Part shown: positions 1 through 12,820 of the stretch, in pieces
Numbering within the stretch: the stretch's first letter is position 1
Layout of the letters: every line of letters begins with the position of its first letter
NCBI GenBank assembly: GCA_013115135.1
Contig: JABANP010000004.1
Location: 1-64,000 of the forward strand
Length of the DNA stretch: 64,000 nt
Origin: Perkinsus olseni
Taxonomy: Eukaryota > Perkinsozoa > Perkinsida > Perkinsidae
Reading direction: 5' to 3'
Program-made: the position numbers and the translations under genes
Notes under the pieces: model-generated
The model's input: only the letters and a program-made list of their open reading frames with translations
What the model was told of the DNA's origin: nothing
Database searches by the model: none

Positions 1-448
1 CCCCTCACTCTGCGCCTTGCAGTCACAGGAGCTGAGATGAAGCTCTGGTGGAAGCCGAGCCTCGAGACACACCCTTGCTGGTAAACCCAGGAGGCTGCAT
101 CCTCGTGCCTGCCCACGTCCCTTCCCCGCTGGGCCACTTCTACTCTGATTGAAGCTGAGCTTAGACGCGCCGCTGATCCCTGTGAGGAAGAAAACCTGCG
201 ATCGCTCCCGCTGGTCAAGCCCCCGTGCTACCGGATAGATTTTTCGTGCTCGTAAGCAGCCGCAGCAGCTCGGCCGCTCCGCAGCGGCCCTTGCGGAGCG
301 CTGGCCGTGCCAGCGTTCTGCACACGCGAAGGATGGTTCAATCTTTGCTTCGAGAGCGCTCACCTCGAGGCCATAGGCGGCAGACGTGTTAGCGGATCGC
401 TGCTCTCGCCCTGGCGCTATAGCGGCAGCTCCGGGCTCCGAGGCTGCT

Positions 449-2079
449 TTAGATGAAGCTCTCACTGATAGCCACCGATGAGAACAGACATCTCCGAGGT
501 CCTGGTGGCGGCCATATGCAGGCTCCATCTCGCAGGGAGGGACTCTCACAATCGGCCAGGAGTTCCTCGTCTGCCTGGTCCAGATCTTCCGCTCCACCAT
601 CGGCTCGCTGACTCTAAGATGCTTCAGCCTCCCGCCCAGTCTGCGGCTTAGCCCAGCACATCTCCTGGTCCGATATCTCCCGGTAGGCTGTCCCTGCCCC
701 TGCATGAACGTCTAAGGACGCGTGATTTACCTAGATCCAACGCTCACCCGCTATGGCTCTCCCCGACTGGCTTGATCGGCGACAGCGAAGTAACATCATC
801 ATCCTCAATCCATCTGGCGAGACTTTCGCTGCATCGCCGAGAGATTTGCCGCGTCGGTATGCTGGGTTACCTCCCCTTCGCAGGGCTTCGAACGCTTATC
901 CTTTTCTCAGCGCTGTTATTCATCCTCTCGAGGCCGTTGCCAGACTGTTCTCCCTCCTGCTGACAGCTGATGCCACTCTGCTATCACCCAATGCGAGCCG
1001 CAACCGGCAAGGCTCACCTCCAGGTGATCCCGCTCTCGCCGCGCAGCCGCAGCCTTCTGTGCTGATTCGAGCCGGGACTCACTGCGGTCTGCGCAACCAG
1101 GTGTGAATGCCAAAGGGAGGCCGACATCAATCGGAACGTCGCTGGTGACTCTTGGCCTGACTGCACATTCTGTCGGCAGACACAGTAACAGTAGGGCTCA
1201 CTTTCGTGGAGCGCAGCCGCCTACGACCATTAGAGGAATTAGACCTGCTCCGCTTCGCCGGGTGGCACGCTCGACGTTGTGGGCCCCGCTGGACCTGAGG
1301 CCGACCCTTCCACCCGGAATGAGGTTCGATCTTGCACCACCACCGCGGTCTCTCCTCGCGCGGCGAGGTGGACTCGCGACTTGACCCCAGTCGCACATTC
1401 GTCATTCACCAAAAACACCACAGATTAAATGATTCGCTCGACCACTTCACTGCGACCTTTTCGCTCTCGGGCCAACCAGCAGGCGCTAGCTAGACCACAG
1501 TAGGGTAGGCTGGCACGCACGTTTCGAGCCCTCTCTGAGCAGCGCACTGCTGTAAAAGTTCGAAGGCCACCTCCACCTCTCACCCTCAGTAGTCCTTCGT
1601 CATCTTACAGGCCTCCACTCACTGCTGACGGTATCGCTCTCCTCCGAATGATGGAGGTCGCTTTAGCCCTGTGCCACTCGATTCTCTGTGGCCACATCGC
1701 TTCATCAGCCAGCCGCCCTGTTAGCACCGTAGATGCGGCATCAGTGCATCAGTGCGGCGTCTCGCAAGAAAGAGGAGTCCACAGGCTCCCACACTCTGGT
1801 CTCGGAAGAAGGCTTTCGATGTCCCAAGGAGCAAAACTCCTTCCCCTTCAGTACTCCCTTCCAGAAGAGCGCATCTCAAAGTCGGCCACGACGCCTGAGA
1901 GAGAGCGGGCTGTAGCCACGTCGGCCCGGCTCAAAATGCTTCACGGTGTGAGGCGGAGCGGCGATGCGAGGTCAGACCGAGCGATTCGGACTACCTCAAA
2001 GCATTTGTTCGACCCAGAAAGTCTCGCTCCACCGCCTCTGCCTGGCACTCATAAGCAACACAAGATATGCCCGGGCGGC
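449..2079 (-). CDS. Possible 3' (tail) exons of the myosin gene
   Basis: This stretch lies directly downstream of the myosin converter on the same strand. No long frame spans it, but short exon-like pieces on the minus strand look coding. One lies near 1020-1075, rich in Glu, Arg, Ala and Lys and coiled-coil-like, ending at a GTGAGC donor. Another, 449-614, starts after a TTAG acceptor, is strongly acidic and ends in TAA. I infer a short coiled or acidic tail ending near 449, but exons were not joined with confidence. It could instead belong to another gene or be partly noncoding. I see nothing recognisable in 1-448. Confidence 0.28.
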
Positions 2080-5000
2080 ATTGGCTTACAACAATCTGAA
2101 TGGAGACATTGCAAAGATTCCCTCGAGCTCGACTCGGGAAGCTACCGGTCGAAGAGATCCGCATAGGGTATCCTGGTCCGGGTAAGCATGAGCCATCAGG
2201 ACCAGCACTGTGAACATTCCAGTAACCTGAGGACGCCCACTCAGCAGCCACGACTCGTAGCATCGCACTACCTACCTCCAGCTGCCGAAGACCCTCTCAG
2301 GGCTGAACACTCCGAGGCAGCTGATCGTCGATGGGTTTGATACACCGAATGTAATGGGACCGTGTGGCCTTAAGGTCCTCCAAGAGGGACGTCCACCTGA
2401 AGATGCCTCCGAGGGAGTAAAGCGGGATCTCATCATGACCTCACCTGCTTGGCGAACTCCGACGCTATGCACTTCTTGGAGGCGGCCCCGCTGTGGTTCA
2501 GACCTGGGATGCCACCCGCGCCTTGGGCAAGGGACACACGGGACGGCCCGGCGACGGACATGCTCCTTCCCGCCGAACGGCCGAAGAACTGAAAGACCGC
2601 CCGCTCGCCCTGGCTGAGCTGCAGGCCCTACGCTCATCCTGGAGGAGGGTTGAATCGACATCCGGCCAGAACCGTACTCCGGCCAGGATTCTCCCTCTGA
2701 GTCGGTCTCCACTGTTTTCGCTGGACCTTGAAAGGGGAATTTTCACTGCAGCGGTGGTGGCGCTATCACCACCACTGATGAGCCTCTGGATGAAGTCGCT
2801 GCTAGACAAAGAGAGCAGGTCCATAACGTTGCGGTCACAGTCCTTATTCTTCTCCACAAACCCTTCCGTACTGTAACTGCATCATCGTCGTACCATTGAT
2901 TCAACCGGCAGAGGAAGGCAGGGCTCACGTGACAGGCTCTGCGTAGTGGTTCACTATGAACAGCCGTGGGTGCTGTGGCCCGACGCACTTGAGGATACGC
3001 TGTGGCGCCTGGCCGTCACTCCGGGCAGCACTCTCGCCCTTGCGCCAGTTGATCGCAGCAACAGGCGCTGAAATGGAGGACCATCCCGCGACTCGCGGGA
3101 GGTGGAGACCCACCGAGCCGGGACGTGAGAATGGCATCATAGTCCTTGTCGAGAGGGCGAATCATGTAGTCCACCGTGACCACTCGAAGCTGCTCGAAGA
3201 TGCCTGATGGGCCAGTCGAAGGTCCACTAGCGAGGTTCCGGCTCACCAGGAGGGCTCAGACTGCTAATGACGTTGATAGTAGGACGGTTGTCCGGAGGAG
3301 TCAGATCGGGCTGCGAGGCAGCAGGTGTGGTCACGGCAGCACCATGATGAACTCACCAGTGGGATGTGCTCCTGATGGTACTCCTCTCTCTCTGACAGGA
3401 CAACCTGAATTAGTGGAGGGGTTCATTCGAAATTTCAACCATCTGCCCCACATTTTCGGTGAAGTACTCGTTGAGCCTCTCGTTGGCGAAATTGATGCAC
3501 AGCTGCTCCAGGGAGTTCCGAGCCAGGTTCTCGAAGCCGAAGATGTCCAGGATGCAGATACTCCTCTCATCAGCCGCCCTCGTCGGTGACTGACAGCCGG
3601 GCATGGAGAAGTGCCACTGGGCAGCAGAGGCACACCTGCGGGTTCGGATTGACGTTCTCTGCCTCCTCCAAGTTCGATCCTGGTCGTCCCCTCAGGAGCT
3701 TCTCATTTAGCAGTTCAACAACATAGTCGGAATACCATCACATAGAGGGACTTTTGCGAGGGCTGGAAATGAAGAACAACTGATGGCTGCTCAGAGGCCG
3801 ACGCGGAGCCGACTACCATCTCGAACGGTGGTCGCCTTGCTGGCCCGGACATCAGCCCAGGTAATGTCCTTGTTGCCACCAACAACCAGACGCTGTCTCG
3901 TCAAGTGATCAATGAAGAAGGGCTCCGAGAGCTGCTCCAGACCTGACCACCAGAGCCGTGGCGAGGACCAACTTCCCAGGCAACTACCGATAAGGGCGGC
4001 GACGTCCTCTGCAGCTCGGCGTCCCGAATCGTCAGTCCCTGAGTCTTGCCCTCAGGGTTAGCCTCATCAGGGTAGAGCCTGCGCCCAATGGCTCGTCAGT
4101 GTCTCCTCAGTACGATCGGGATCTCACCCGATGTTCCCCAGCTTCATGACGGCGCTGACCACAGCGAAGATCTCCATCTGGTCGGCCTCGGTAATTCCCA
4201 GCTTGGTGAATGCATCGACGACCTGACACCTGCCATGATCAACAACGTCCAGTGGACACCAACCTCAGAAAAGGCCGCGGAGTCGTCCATGTCCCGGACC
4301 TTCGCCGGGCCCTTGCCTCTGGACGGCGTTAAATAGCTGTACTCCGAGGCACTATCTGAGCTCGAGTCCTAATCCTGAGCCAGGCAGTGGAACCACCCAC
4401 CTTCAAGCCTCAGCTGTTCTCGTCTCGCCGCGTCCTGGACCCCAGCACACAGCAGGTAGAAGATGTGATAGCTCCTCTCGTGAGCGCTGCTGGTCTGAGA
4501 GTATCCATGAGAGCGGTAAGGAAGGCTGCTGGCTTACATGTGTCACTCGGCTTCGTGCTAGCAAGTACGTGTCTATAGAGGCCGATTTAATGACAGGCCT
4601 GAGCGGAGCGGAGCTCAGTTTTGAGATGTATGCGGACCTCAAAGGATGCCAAGTACTTGGCAGCGTTGTGCGCAGAAGTCGCTGACGGTAGAGTGTAGTT
4701 CAACTTCATAAGCTTCCCAAAGCGCGACGAGTTGTCATTGCGAACGGTCTTCGCATTGCCGAAAGCCTCCAAGATGGGGTTTGTGCCTAGCAAGACCCCT
4801 TCCCAGCACCGGCAGGTCAAGCTGTGAGCCAACCAAGGATCCTGTCGTCCAGTGTGCTCCTCCTCCCACTACCGCCGCCACCGCGGTTTGACCGCGAATT
4901 AACACCGTTCTTTATGAACGTCTCATCAAGCATCGTCAGGAAGCGCATGACGTGCCTTCAACGCACATTGGCACCGAGACGCAAATGGGCACAAAAATCC

Positions 5001-5581
5001 CCACTTGCTGGACTCTGTCTTGCCAGCGCCCGACTCCCCACTGATGATAATGGACTGGGACGTTCTCGTCTTGGACAACTGGCGGTACCTTACACAATCG
5101 CTGCACCGCTATCAGTCGTCGTCGACCCTACGCGTGGCTTGCAATGGCGAAGGGATGAGGATCTGCCTGATTCAAATTCTTAGAGTAATGGTACCTGCTG
5201 AGAGCCTGCAGCCAGGCGAGCGACGGAGGGCGAGGACCAACCTAACATATTCAACATCATAAACATTCATTTGCTGGTAGGGGTTGATGGCCAGAAGCAC
5301 GGAGCCTGTCCAGGTGTAAATGCTGCTGCCGCCGCCTCCGATGAACTGGATGCCGCTGCTGTCCCCGCTGCTGCAGCGAGCTCGCTTTTTAGCTAGGGTG
5401 AGTGCACTACGAGCAGCTCTCTCGTGTGCGGGCAGGAAGGCCTACCTTCCTCGAAGGCTTCTTCGTACCGCACTTGTACGTTTCGGAGCATCGAATTGGG
5501 GTCTAGCCGAACCAGGGCAGTATTGTTAGAGACGCCGTAGTGGTTGGCATCCTCGCTGCCTTCTACTGGCGTCGGGTCCAT
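2080..5581 (-). CDS. Myosin heavy chain, motor domain (intron-rich)
   Basis: Actin-based ATPase motor. Reading the minus strand and removing introns of about 37-70 nt gives the myosin head in order: ATG at 5581 and an N-terminal segment; the [16 protein letters not shown] block near 5240-5345; the P-loop [10 protein letters not shown] at 5011-5039; [12 protein letters not shown] with the SSRFGK switch I at 4712-4786; the [11 protein letters not shown] region near 4450; the loop-and-helix region at 4090-4340; relay-helix [12 protein letters not shown] around 3510-3548; [13 protein letters not shown] near 2850; and the actin-binding SHYIRCIKP at 2333-2360, then the converter near 2100-2270. Catalytic loops are intact. 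The class is not assigned, though the short N-terminus without a clear SH3-like barrel is typical of alveolate myosins. An in-frame TGA interrupts the likely reading at 2297-2299. The coiled-coil gene upstream is separate and on the same strand. Confidence 0.85.
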
Positions 5582-5859
5582 TGTACGATAAAAGCTCGAC
5601 CCACTGGCAAGGCGGCTGACCGCCGTTGACGAACACAAGGACGGGCTGGCAGTGGTAGGAAACTATTGTGTACTAGAACCCTACTAGGGGCACAATTTAA
5701 CAGCATGCTACAGGGCTGAATTACAAGGGAAACCCACCGGTAAGAATATCAATTCGTGACAACTTGCGAAAGGGTGCTCTCGGGCAAGAAGGGCCTCATG
5801 CAGGCTCGCACTAGGCGGGCACGTAATCGGGCGTTCTAATGGTAGACGACAACGCTGAA

Positions 5860-8800
5860 CTACGCGGCCGTGGCTCTACCCACCTGCCGACTCAGCGTCT
5901 GCATCTGCAGTGCTAACAGGTGTCCACCTCCACCGAAGTCTCCCGTAGCCCGCTCTCGTTCGCTTCGCAGTCTCTCCGCCTGAACCGAGGCAACGCAGAG
6001 GTGAGGAGCACGACGAGCTGCCAACGTCGCTGACTTCCTCGAACTGTTGAATCCTCCGTCTCAAAGCTGCCTCCTTGGAGCCAGCGGCGTCCAACTCCTT
6101 CTGTGAGCTCCCCAGCTGTGCTCTCAGCTGTCGCCTCTCCACACGGCGATAGTATCTGCCCTACTCTGCCAATGGGGAACTGCTATGACCCTCACTCGAT
6201 CTCAGCCCTCAGGCGTTCCAACTCGGAGTCCCTGGCCTTGGCCGCCTCGTCTTTCTGGGCCGTCTGCAGCAACCTTCCCTCCAAAGCTGCCAAGGTTGCC
6301 CGAAGACTCTCGGAATCTACGGCGTTCTCCTCAAGTGGTTTACAGCAGCCGTCAGTGACCTCTACCTTCACAGGACGTCTGGAGCTCCTCCCGTAGGACA
6401 CCAGCTTCGCCTTGAACCTCCTCGAGCCTCCGCTGGAGCTCACCGTAGCGACCCGACTGCAGACGGATAGATCACGAGGGCAGCCCCAACTCGACCCTAC
6501 CTCTCCGTGCAGCACATCAATGACGTCCGTCTCGAGGGATCGCTCAACTCCACTCGGGGTCACCTCCGGCAATTCTCCTTCGGGGGGCATTCGACCTGCG
6601 TGTAGGCTGCCGAGCAACAGCGCAGTTGTCGGGCAGCTACCAATGAGAAGGGAGGCAGCTTCCAGCCCTTCAGAAATTCCCTTCAGCCCGGCCACGCCAT
6701 GACGAGTCTTATCTGCATCAGGACGGTGCCCATGCCCCAGCCGGCCTCCCTAGATCACCTTCAACTCTAGCCGTGAAGACGGTCTTCTCCAGCGCTCTTA
6801 TATGGGCTTGCTCTTTCTCCTCGACGGCAGCCGAGCGGAGGAGTTTGCCACAGCCACCGCCGTCCAAGGCCTGCCGAATCCTTGACCCGCAGGCCTCCAT
6901 TAGAGCCTCGGTCTCTCCATCATAACCCACGACCTGCCATGGTCTCACCCGAAGCGAAGGAAATGCGACAATACTGATGCAGCAGCTGCAACAGCGACCA
7001 TCCTTGCGGCCAAGACGAAACTGCCAGCGACTCCCGCTGCCGCCGATGGATTGAAATCAGGGAGCCTGCCAGAAGGCCAAGAGGGGGAGACCTCGTGCAA
7101 CGACCACTACAGAGCTGAGCAGGCGGACTGCAATTTGGTAAGGAAGTTCTGCGCCGGTAGAACTAGATCCTCGCAGGGCGACGGGTCCGCCGAGCTCATC
7201 ACAGCTATGTGCCGTACGACATCATCCAGCTCCTGAAGGATTGATGTACGCCAGTCCGACGAACGAGAGAGGAGCCTTACCGCCTCTGCCGACAGCATCA
7301 GGTCTGTGACCCCTTTAGAACTGGCCGCGCTGATGCACCTACACGAGGAGCCTCCGGTATCGGAAAACGGCAGAGGCTCACTTCTCGACGCTCCGCTCCG
7401 TCAGCTTCCCTGTAGTAGCCGCCGCTGCATCGGCCGTTCGGGCCACCAGCGAGCAAAGATGAGCTGCTTGCGAATCCTGGGGCCTGCCAGAAGCCGCCTC
7501 CCGCCAGAGACGATCTTCCTCAAGAGCTCACCTCGGGGTCCCGCACAGACATCGGGCTAGGCTCAAGCTGGTGACGGTGGCTTTCCGCAGCACTCGTTGC
7601 AGGAAGTTCAGTGCCTGTAGCCTAGTCGCCGCGGGATGTTGAAAGATCTACCCACCTTCAAGAAGGCCACGGCCGCTCCCTGCTCCGGCGTTATTGACAT
7701 TTCATCCATCACTCTCTCCACTGCTAGCCGCTCCACTGCCGTGCAATGGGCAGCCTCAGTGAGTTCTGCTGCCGCAAGGACAGGAGGCCCTTGAGGGCCC
7801 TCGCTACTCGCCGACGCAGCAGCAGCACTGTCGACAGCCTGAGACTAAGTCGTAGCTCAGAAGCACTGGATGGACGGCTCACTTCGGTCGCTATCTCCAG
7901 CGCTCTACCACGCCAGAGCTTAGCAGATTCTGCAGCCGCTTGCGCCCTTCCCATAACCTCCTTGACAGTACCCAGCTGAGAATAGGACTCCACCATGGCC
8001 ATCAGCAGCGAGAGAGGCCCTCACCAGCTGCTCGATCTCCTGCTCCTTCTCGGCTACTAGCTCTTCATACGCCTCGATGGTGCCTTGCCTCTCCTCACTA
8101 ACTTCCTCAGCTTCCATCAGAGCACTTCGAGCGCCCTTCAAATCCCCCTGACCGGTCTCCCATGAACGACTAGTACAGCGCTTTGGTTCACCTCGAGGCG
8201 CTCAATCTCAACCTGTCTTCGTTGACGCTCCAGAGTGAGCATATCTATCACTTGTTCGGCCTCTCTACCCGTCACGCTGCTCTCTGACCCTCGGCGGGCC
8301 TGTCGAAGCCATCGCAAGCGTTGGAGCGAAGCCTCTCGTACCTGTTCTTCCCTCAGTTTCCCTTGCAGAACACTAACTTCACTCTGTGACTCCAACAGCA
8401 GGCCGTAGAGGTACTGCACTGTGGCCCGATACCTGCTCAAGGCGCCTTCAGCCTGCTGGGCTCGGCCAGCCCTCACCGACCCTTCCATCGTCTTTTCCGT
8501 TACGTCGGCATCGTCTCTCTCCAAAGTCTGAGGCCTCGGTCACCCACCCTTAAATTGGAAAACCCCCACCTTCCGTCTCCGAGCCTCCGCTAGGGTCCGG
8601 TTGTGTTCCTCTAGCTCCAACGTCAACTGCAGCTCATCAACCTTGAGCCGATAGTATTCGATTTCTGCTTGGAGATTCTTCGGCGATCTGAGGGCCAGAT
8701 ATCTCGACAGACAATAGTTCCCCTATATCACTCAGGACGGCCGGTCCTGCTCTGGTCTGACAGTCTACTGGGCTTGCCGCGTGCCACAACCTGTACGCTG

Positions 8801-9368
8801 AGGCGTCCCCTTCAGAGAATGATACCTCCCCGCGGATGCCCACGGAGATCCCCTACCGCCCGCAGCTGGCGATTGGCATTGTGAGCGGCCTCAAGCTCCT
8901 CTCTCAGCTTCGCCGTCTCCTCTCTTGCACTCAACTAGGGACAAAGAGTCGCCTAGCGGAAGAGCGCGCAGGAGTCGCACCCGCTGCTTGGCGAACACGT
9001 CCTTCAAAGCTTTCAGATCCTCCTGCGTCTTCTCAAGCTCATCGCTCCTGTCCGACAGCTCTTCACGTAGAAACTGAACCGCAGCGCCTGAGGCCCCTCC
9101 CGGACGATCGCAGGCTTCTGACAGCTAATTCCTTCTCTAGCTCCTCGCTCGTGCAGTTGTCTGCCGTGGTCTCCTGCGTTCGGTCTCCCGACGTTCCTGA
9201 GGGGCAGTACTGAGGGAACACTACTACCACTCAGGCCTCCTCGGTAATACGCTCGGGCGTCCCTTGCAGGATGCTCCCGGACACGTCGACGCTGCCGCTG
9301 CCGTCTTCCTCAGGGTCTTCTGGCCCCGAAAGTTCCAGCGGAGAGAGCTCACCGATTCGGGATTCCAT
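5860..9368 (-). CDS. Coiled-coil protein, many short introns
   Basis: No family recognised. A minus-strand ATG at 9368 opens an acidic leader (starting MESRIGELSPLEL). Downstream exons, separated by short GT-AG introns, are long Glu, Arg, Leu, Gln and Ala-rich helices: for example LREELSDRSDELEKTQEDL near 9000-9060, KLREELEAAHNANRQL near 8890, the exon at 8138-8524 and the exon near 7900-8140. The last exon ends at a TAG (5860-5862) after a LALQMQTLSRQVGRATAA tail. Heptad-like spacing of Leu suggests an extended coiled coil, possibly cytoskeletal or basal-body associated; that is inference from composition only. It sits 279 bp upstream of the myosin start on the same strand. Confidence 0.6.
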
Positions 9369-9675
9369 CAAAAAGAAGAATGTGGAACGACTCCTACGGA
9401 TGAGTCCACCCGCCCCCGGTCAACAGAGACTCTCAGCCAGATGCTACTATAACAACCAAACCCGAATGACAGCACGAAACGGTGAGAAAATGAAACTGCG
9501 GCCCCGCTGGGGCTCTTAATCGCGTTTCCTTCGACGGCACAAGGAGCATCGGAAAATCCAGGAAAGCCAGCCTTGCGACTCAGTTGTTTGGGCGTTGTCG
9601 CTCGAAGGCTTCTCGACTGTACCTACCGCAGCTTGCCGACCGTTAGCGGATTAAGATTGGTAATACCCTCGGTGG

Positions 9676-11231
9676 TCACTGACTGCTTGCTCTCAGGAAA
9701 CATTCTCTTAGCGCTGGATTTCCACATTCGAGTCGACTTCTGAATGCATCAAACTGCGGCCGCCCGCCATACAGACACTGCAGTTCGTCCTACCTCTTCT
9801 TCCTTCTTCAAGAGGCGCTGCGCCTCAGACATCAACCGTTTCACAGCGGCGTCTGACGGGCAGCACTGCAGAGAAAAATTGAAGTGATGTCCTGATACAA
9901 GCATGGCCGCAGTGCACCTCGTGAGCATCCTTTGCGTCCGCGTAGGCCCTTTCATAATCCCTCAGCGAGTAATACGCCTTAGCTCGTCTGTAATAAACCT
10001 TCCCCAAGGTCTCCCTGGGCCTGAATAGAGATCAACTGCATCAACAGCAGGTCGGCATCAATTCCAATTATGAGTAAGAGGGTGCCCATCCAGTTCGACT
10101 TAGGTTCCAGTCGTGGTGGAAGTGTTCTATTTCATGGAATGACATACGGCATCCGTAACTTAAGAAGTTCCCTGTGCTCGACTCGTTTCCTAGGGTAGAG
10201 ACCGAGCCGAGGCAAAACTACACCGGCTGTAACTCATCGGTTTCCTTAGCCATGCGGTCAATAGTAGTAACACTCTTGAAAGCTAGGTCGGCGGCCTTGC
10301 GGGCCCTCTCAGCGTCTTCACGATGTAGGTAGGCAAGGCACAGGTTATTCAATATCTGACAACCATCCTACCCGCCATTACACAGCTCTTGCTGTAACCT
10401 ACCGAGAGCTTGATAGTGTCGAGGAGATGCTGGTGCTCGCTAGTCAGCTGCCATTGTTGCCCAATAGAGAAGTCTACCTGATACCTGAGGTTCCTTCGTA
10501 GAGGGAAACCTTGATCGTTCTGGTCGAGGACGATTCCCCTGCTCACAGTGCTGCGAGGTATCTCCCCGTAGCGTCCTTCCATTGCCCTTCCTTCACCATC
10601 GCGTTCCCTTCCTCTCTGAGACAACAGCCACACTGAATCCCTTCTCGGAAGGGGAGGCCTACTTCAGCTTTGTGCCGTATTCCAATCGGCTCTCGAATAT
10701 ATCACTTCGAGGGCAATTGCTTTGGCACCACTCCTGAAGGTCGAATGTTGATGGGCATAGATCTCAATCGCGGCCTCACCACCGCCCTGTGTGCTTCCTC
10801 TGACCCGAAGACCAGCAACAGCGAATCCTCATCTAGCGGCGGTTGGCCCAGCTTCTCTCTCGCTGCCTCTTGTGATGGTAGATCCGATGAGGGCTCCGGA
10901 CTGATTCCTGTCGTCCGCTCGGGCTCCTCGGCAGAAGAGTTCCCTGCCCTTTCGGACGTCATTCAATAGCAAAACTGTATCCCTACCAAAGGAGCCGACT
11001 CACGATTTCTCCTGTCCATCCCCCCTTGGTCACGCACCGCGATTCAACACGACTGGCAACAAAAGAGCCCAAGGTCAGAAACACACCCTGATACTCTCGC
11101 GAGGAAAGCGGCTTTGCAAAGTGGTATATTCCCTTCAGGACATGACTGAGCCGCACAGAGAATCCGGGCTCCCACTCTCCTCCTCTTATCGTCGGTGAAT
11201 GAGCTTTTATTGCTGCCATAAGCTGCTGCAC
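9676..11231 (-). CDS. TPR co-chaperone-like protein (immunophilin type, N-terminus unresolved)
   Basis: The C-terminal half holds three recognisable TPR helices: GNAMVKEGQWKDATGRYLAAL near 10545-10610, ILNNLCLAYLHREDAERARKA near 10300-10350, and KVYYRRAKAYYSLRDYERAYADAKDA near 9930-10005, followed by CCPSDAAVKRLMSEAQRLLKKEEE. This three-TPR layout with a charged end is typical of FKBP/AIP-type and PPID-type Hsp90 co-chaperones. The upstream exon near 11050-11225, around GEWEPGFSVRLSHVLKGIYHF, could be a diverged FKBP-like domain, but I cannot confirm it. The start is not fixed and may lie further upstream. The end is a TGA at 9676-9678 after a 40-nt intron. Confidence 0.55.
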
Positions 11232-11539
11232 AACTCCATCTCGCGGACAGTTATTTCCAAATTTTCTTTCGTAACGAAGAGGTTGGAAACCATGGGCTTT
11301 GCATCACTCCTCCTCGATGCCCAGAAATACTGTCACAGGAGTCGCTCTCACGGGAGAGCATCCGTCTCGTAGGCGAGGCCTCCGGTAGTCTCCCGCGCGA
11401 CATTGGCAATGTCACATTGTCACTCGCCCGTCTCGCGACCAGTGGTGGAGGGGTGCTATGGCCCGCACGGATCAGGCAGAAGGGGAGCCCGGCGGTACTC
11501 GTTCCCTCAATTTGACCGTCACACACCTTCAAGTTCAAC

Positions 11540-12820
11540 CCTATAGCGGCCGAACAAAAAATGAAAAATCAAAGACTAAGGAAAAACATGAAATCTTGAT
11601 TCTAAGTACGCTGATAACTATTGACTTCCGAGTTGTGGAATGATTGGTCGTATTGAATTATATATTCCGCTCGCCAAAATTCATAACGACCAGTTTTAAG
11701 CTTCCGCAAGGACTGAGTGGGGTTCAGATATGGAAGGGGCGGTGGGTCCCGGAAGGTGATTTCGAGGTTCCTGAGAGCTTGTGGCAACAAGATGGGTCTG
11801 ACAAACACTGAGACTGCTCCGGGATTGTCACTTTAAAATCATGACCAGAAATGACGAGCCTCAAACTACTACGAGCGATTTGGGAAACTCTGTCGAGTAG
11901 AGAACGGACCCTCCGTGAGAGGTGGAGTGTACGAGCACCGAACCAGTCTCTGACGAGAGGGGCGCCAGTAAACTCTGTAAACCCAGGCACGCGAAGATAG
12001 ACACAAATACGGGCAGCTCCACTTTATAGTGGCAAACTATTGACTCAATGAGCCAAGCCTTGTACTCAGGCAGGCGCGAGGCTGTTGCAAATGGCGGAGC
12101 CAACGACAAGTGAGATCACGTGTGGTTGCATGGCCCTACTTACCCTCAAAGTTCACCTTCACCTGAAATACTTCAGTAGACGGTCAGTGGGACGGCACCA
12201 CGCGAGTGAAGACCAGAACCTGGACATGCCTGAAGATTCAAACCCCTCCTTGACGAATCGTCAAGGAGGGTTCCAGGAATGCGGCCAGAAGGGCAATTCG
12301 AGCCCCCCGTAAATCCCATCGTCGATGACGATGGTGTACGTGGAACACTGAGGTCCGCTATTGGGAGAATACCATGGTCAAGAGCCTCTAGAGGCAAGCG
12401 AATCGGAGGCCCAATCTGGGATCCCACTCCGTGTCACCATTCGGCCAACGCTCGAACGTAGGAGGACCGCCATGGGAATCCATCTCAGTAGTTTTTGAAG
12501 GCCGAATGACCATGAAGGTACACCCTGAGCCGGTCCCGTTCCGAAGGCTGCCCTCAGCACATCGATTCTGCGACTGTCAATCATCACAACCGTCACTGTA
12601 GCATAGGACACGCTGATGCTACAAAAGTGGCAGAAGTGACTCATGCGAACTCCATTTGTGCAACTACAACGCAAGTCGAAATTCTAGTGCAGAAGATCCT
12701 ACCGGATGTAAGGGTGAAGAATCGAAAAAAGTACAGACAGGGAGGCACGGTCCCTACTAAGAGGAAGCCTTCCTGGCAAACATAATTTCCCGGTAACCCA
12801 AAGCGGCAAACGGAAACTCC
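11540..12820. other. Stretch with no gene call; holds a hairpin and two dispersed repeats
   Basis: No coding region is supported. The short frames here lack family motifs and their starts are not ATG. The stretch contains a near-perfect inverted repeat at 12241-12272, a segment near 12283-12312 that recurs near 13614-13646, and a segment near 12650-12780 that recurs near 14345-14455. Confidence 0.5.
12241..12272. repeat. Near-perfect inverted repeat (hairpin)
   Basis: The arms AACCCCTCCTTGACGA and TCGTCAAGGAGGGTT pair over 15 bases with one extra C and a single-base spacer. It lies just before the segment shared with 13614-13646. Confidence 0.8.

Noticed and set aside
2480..2876. Plus-strand and alternative frames over the myosin region
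   Set aside because: They are shadows of myosin exons on the minus strand.
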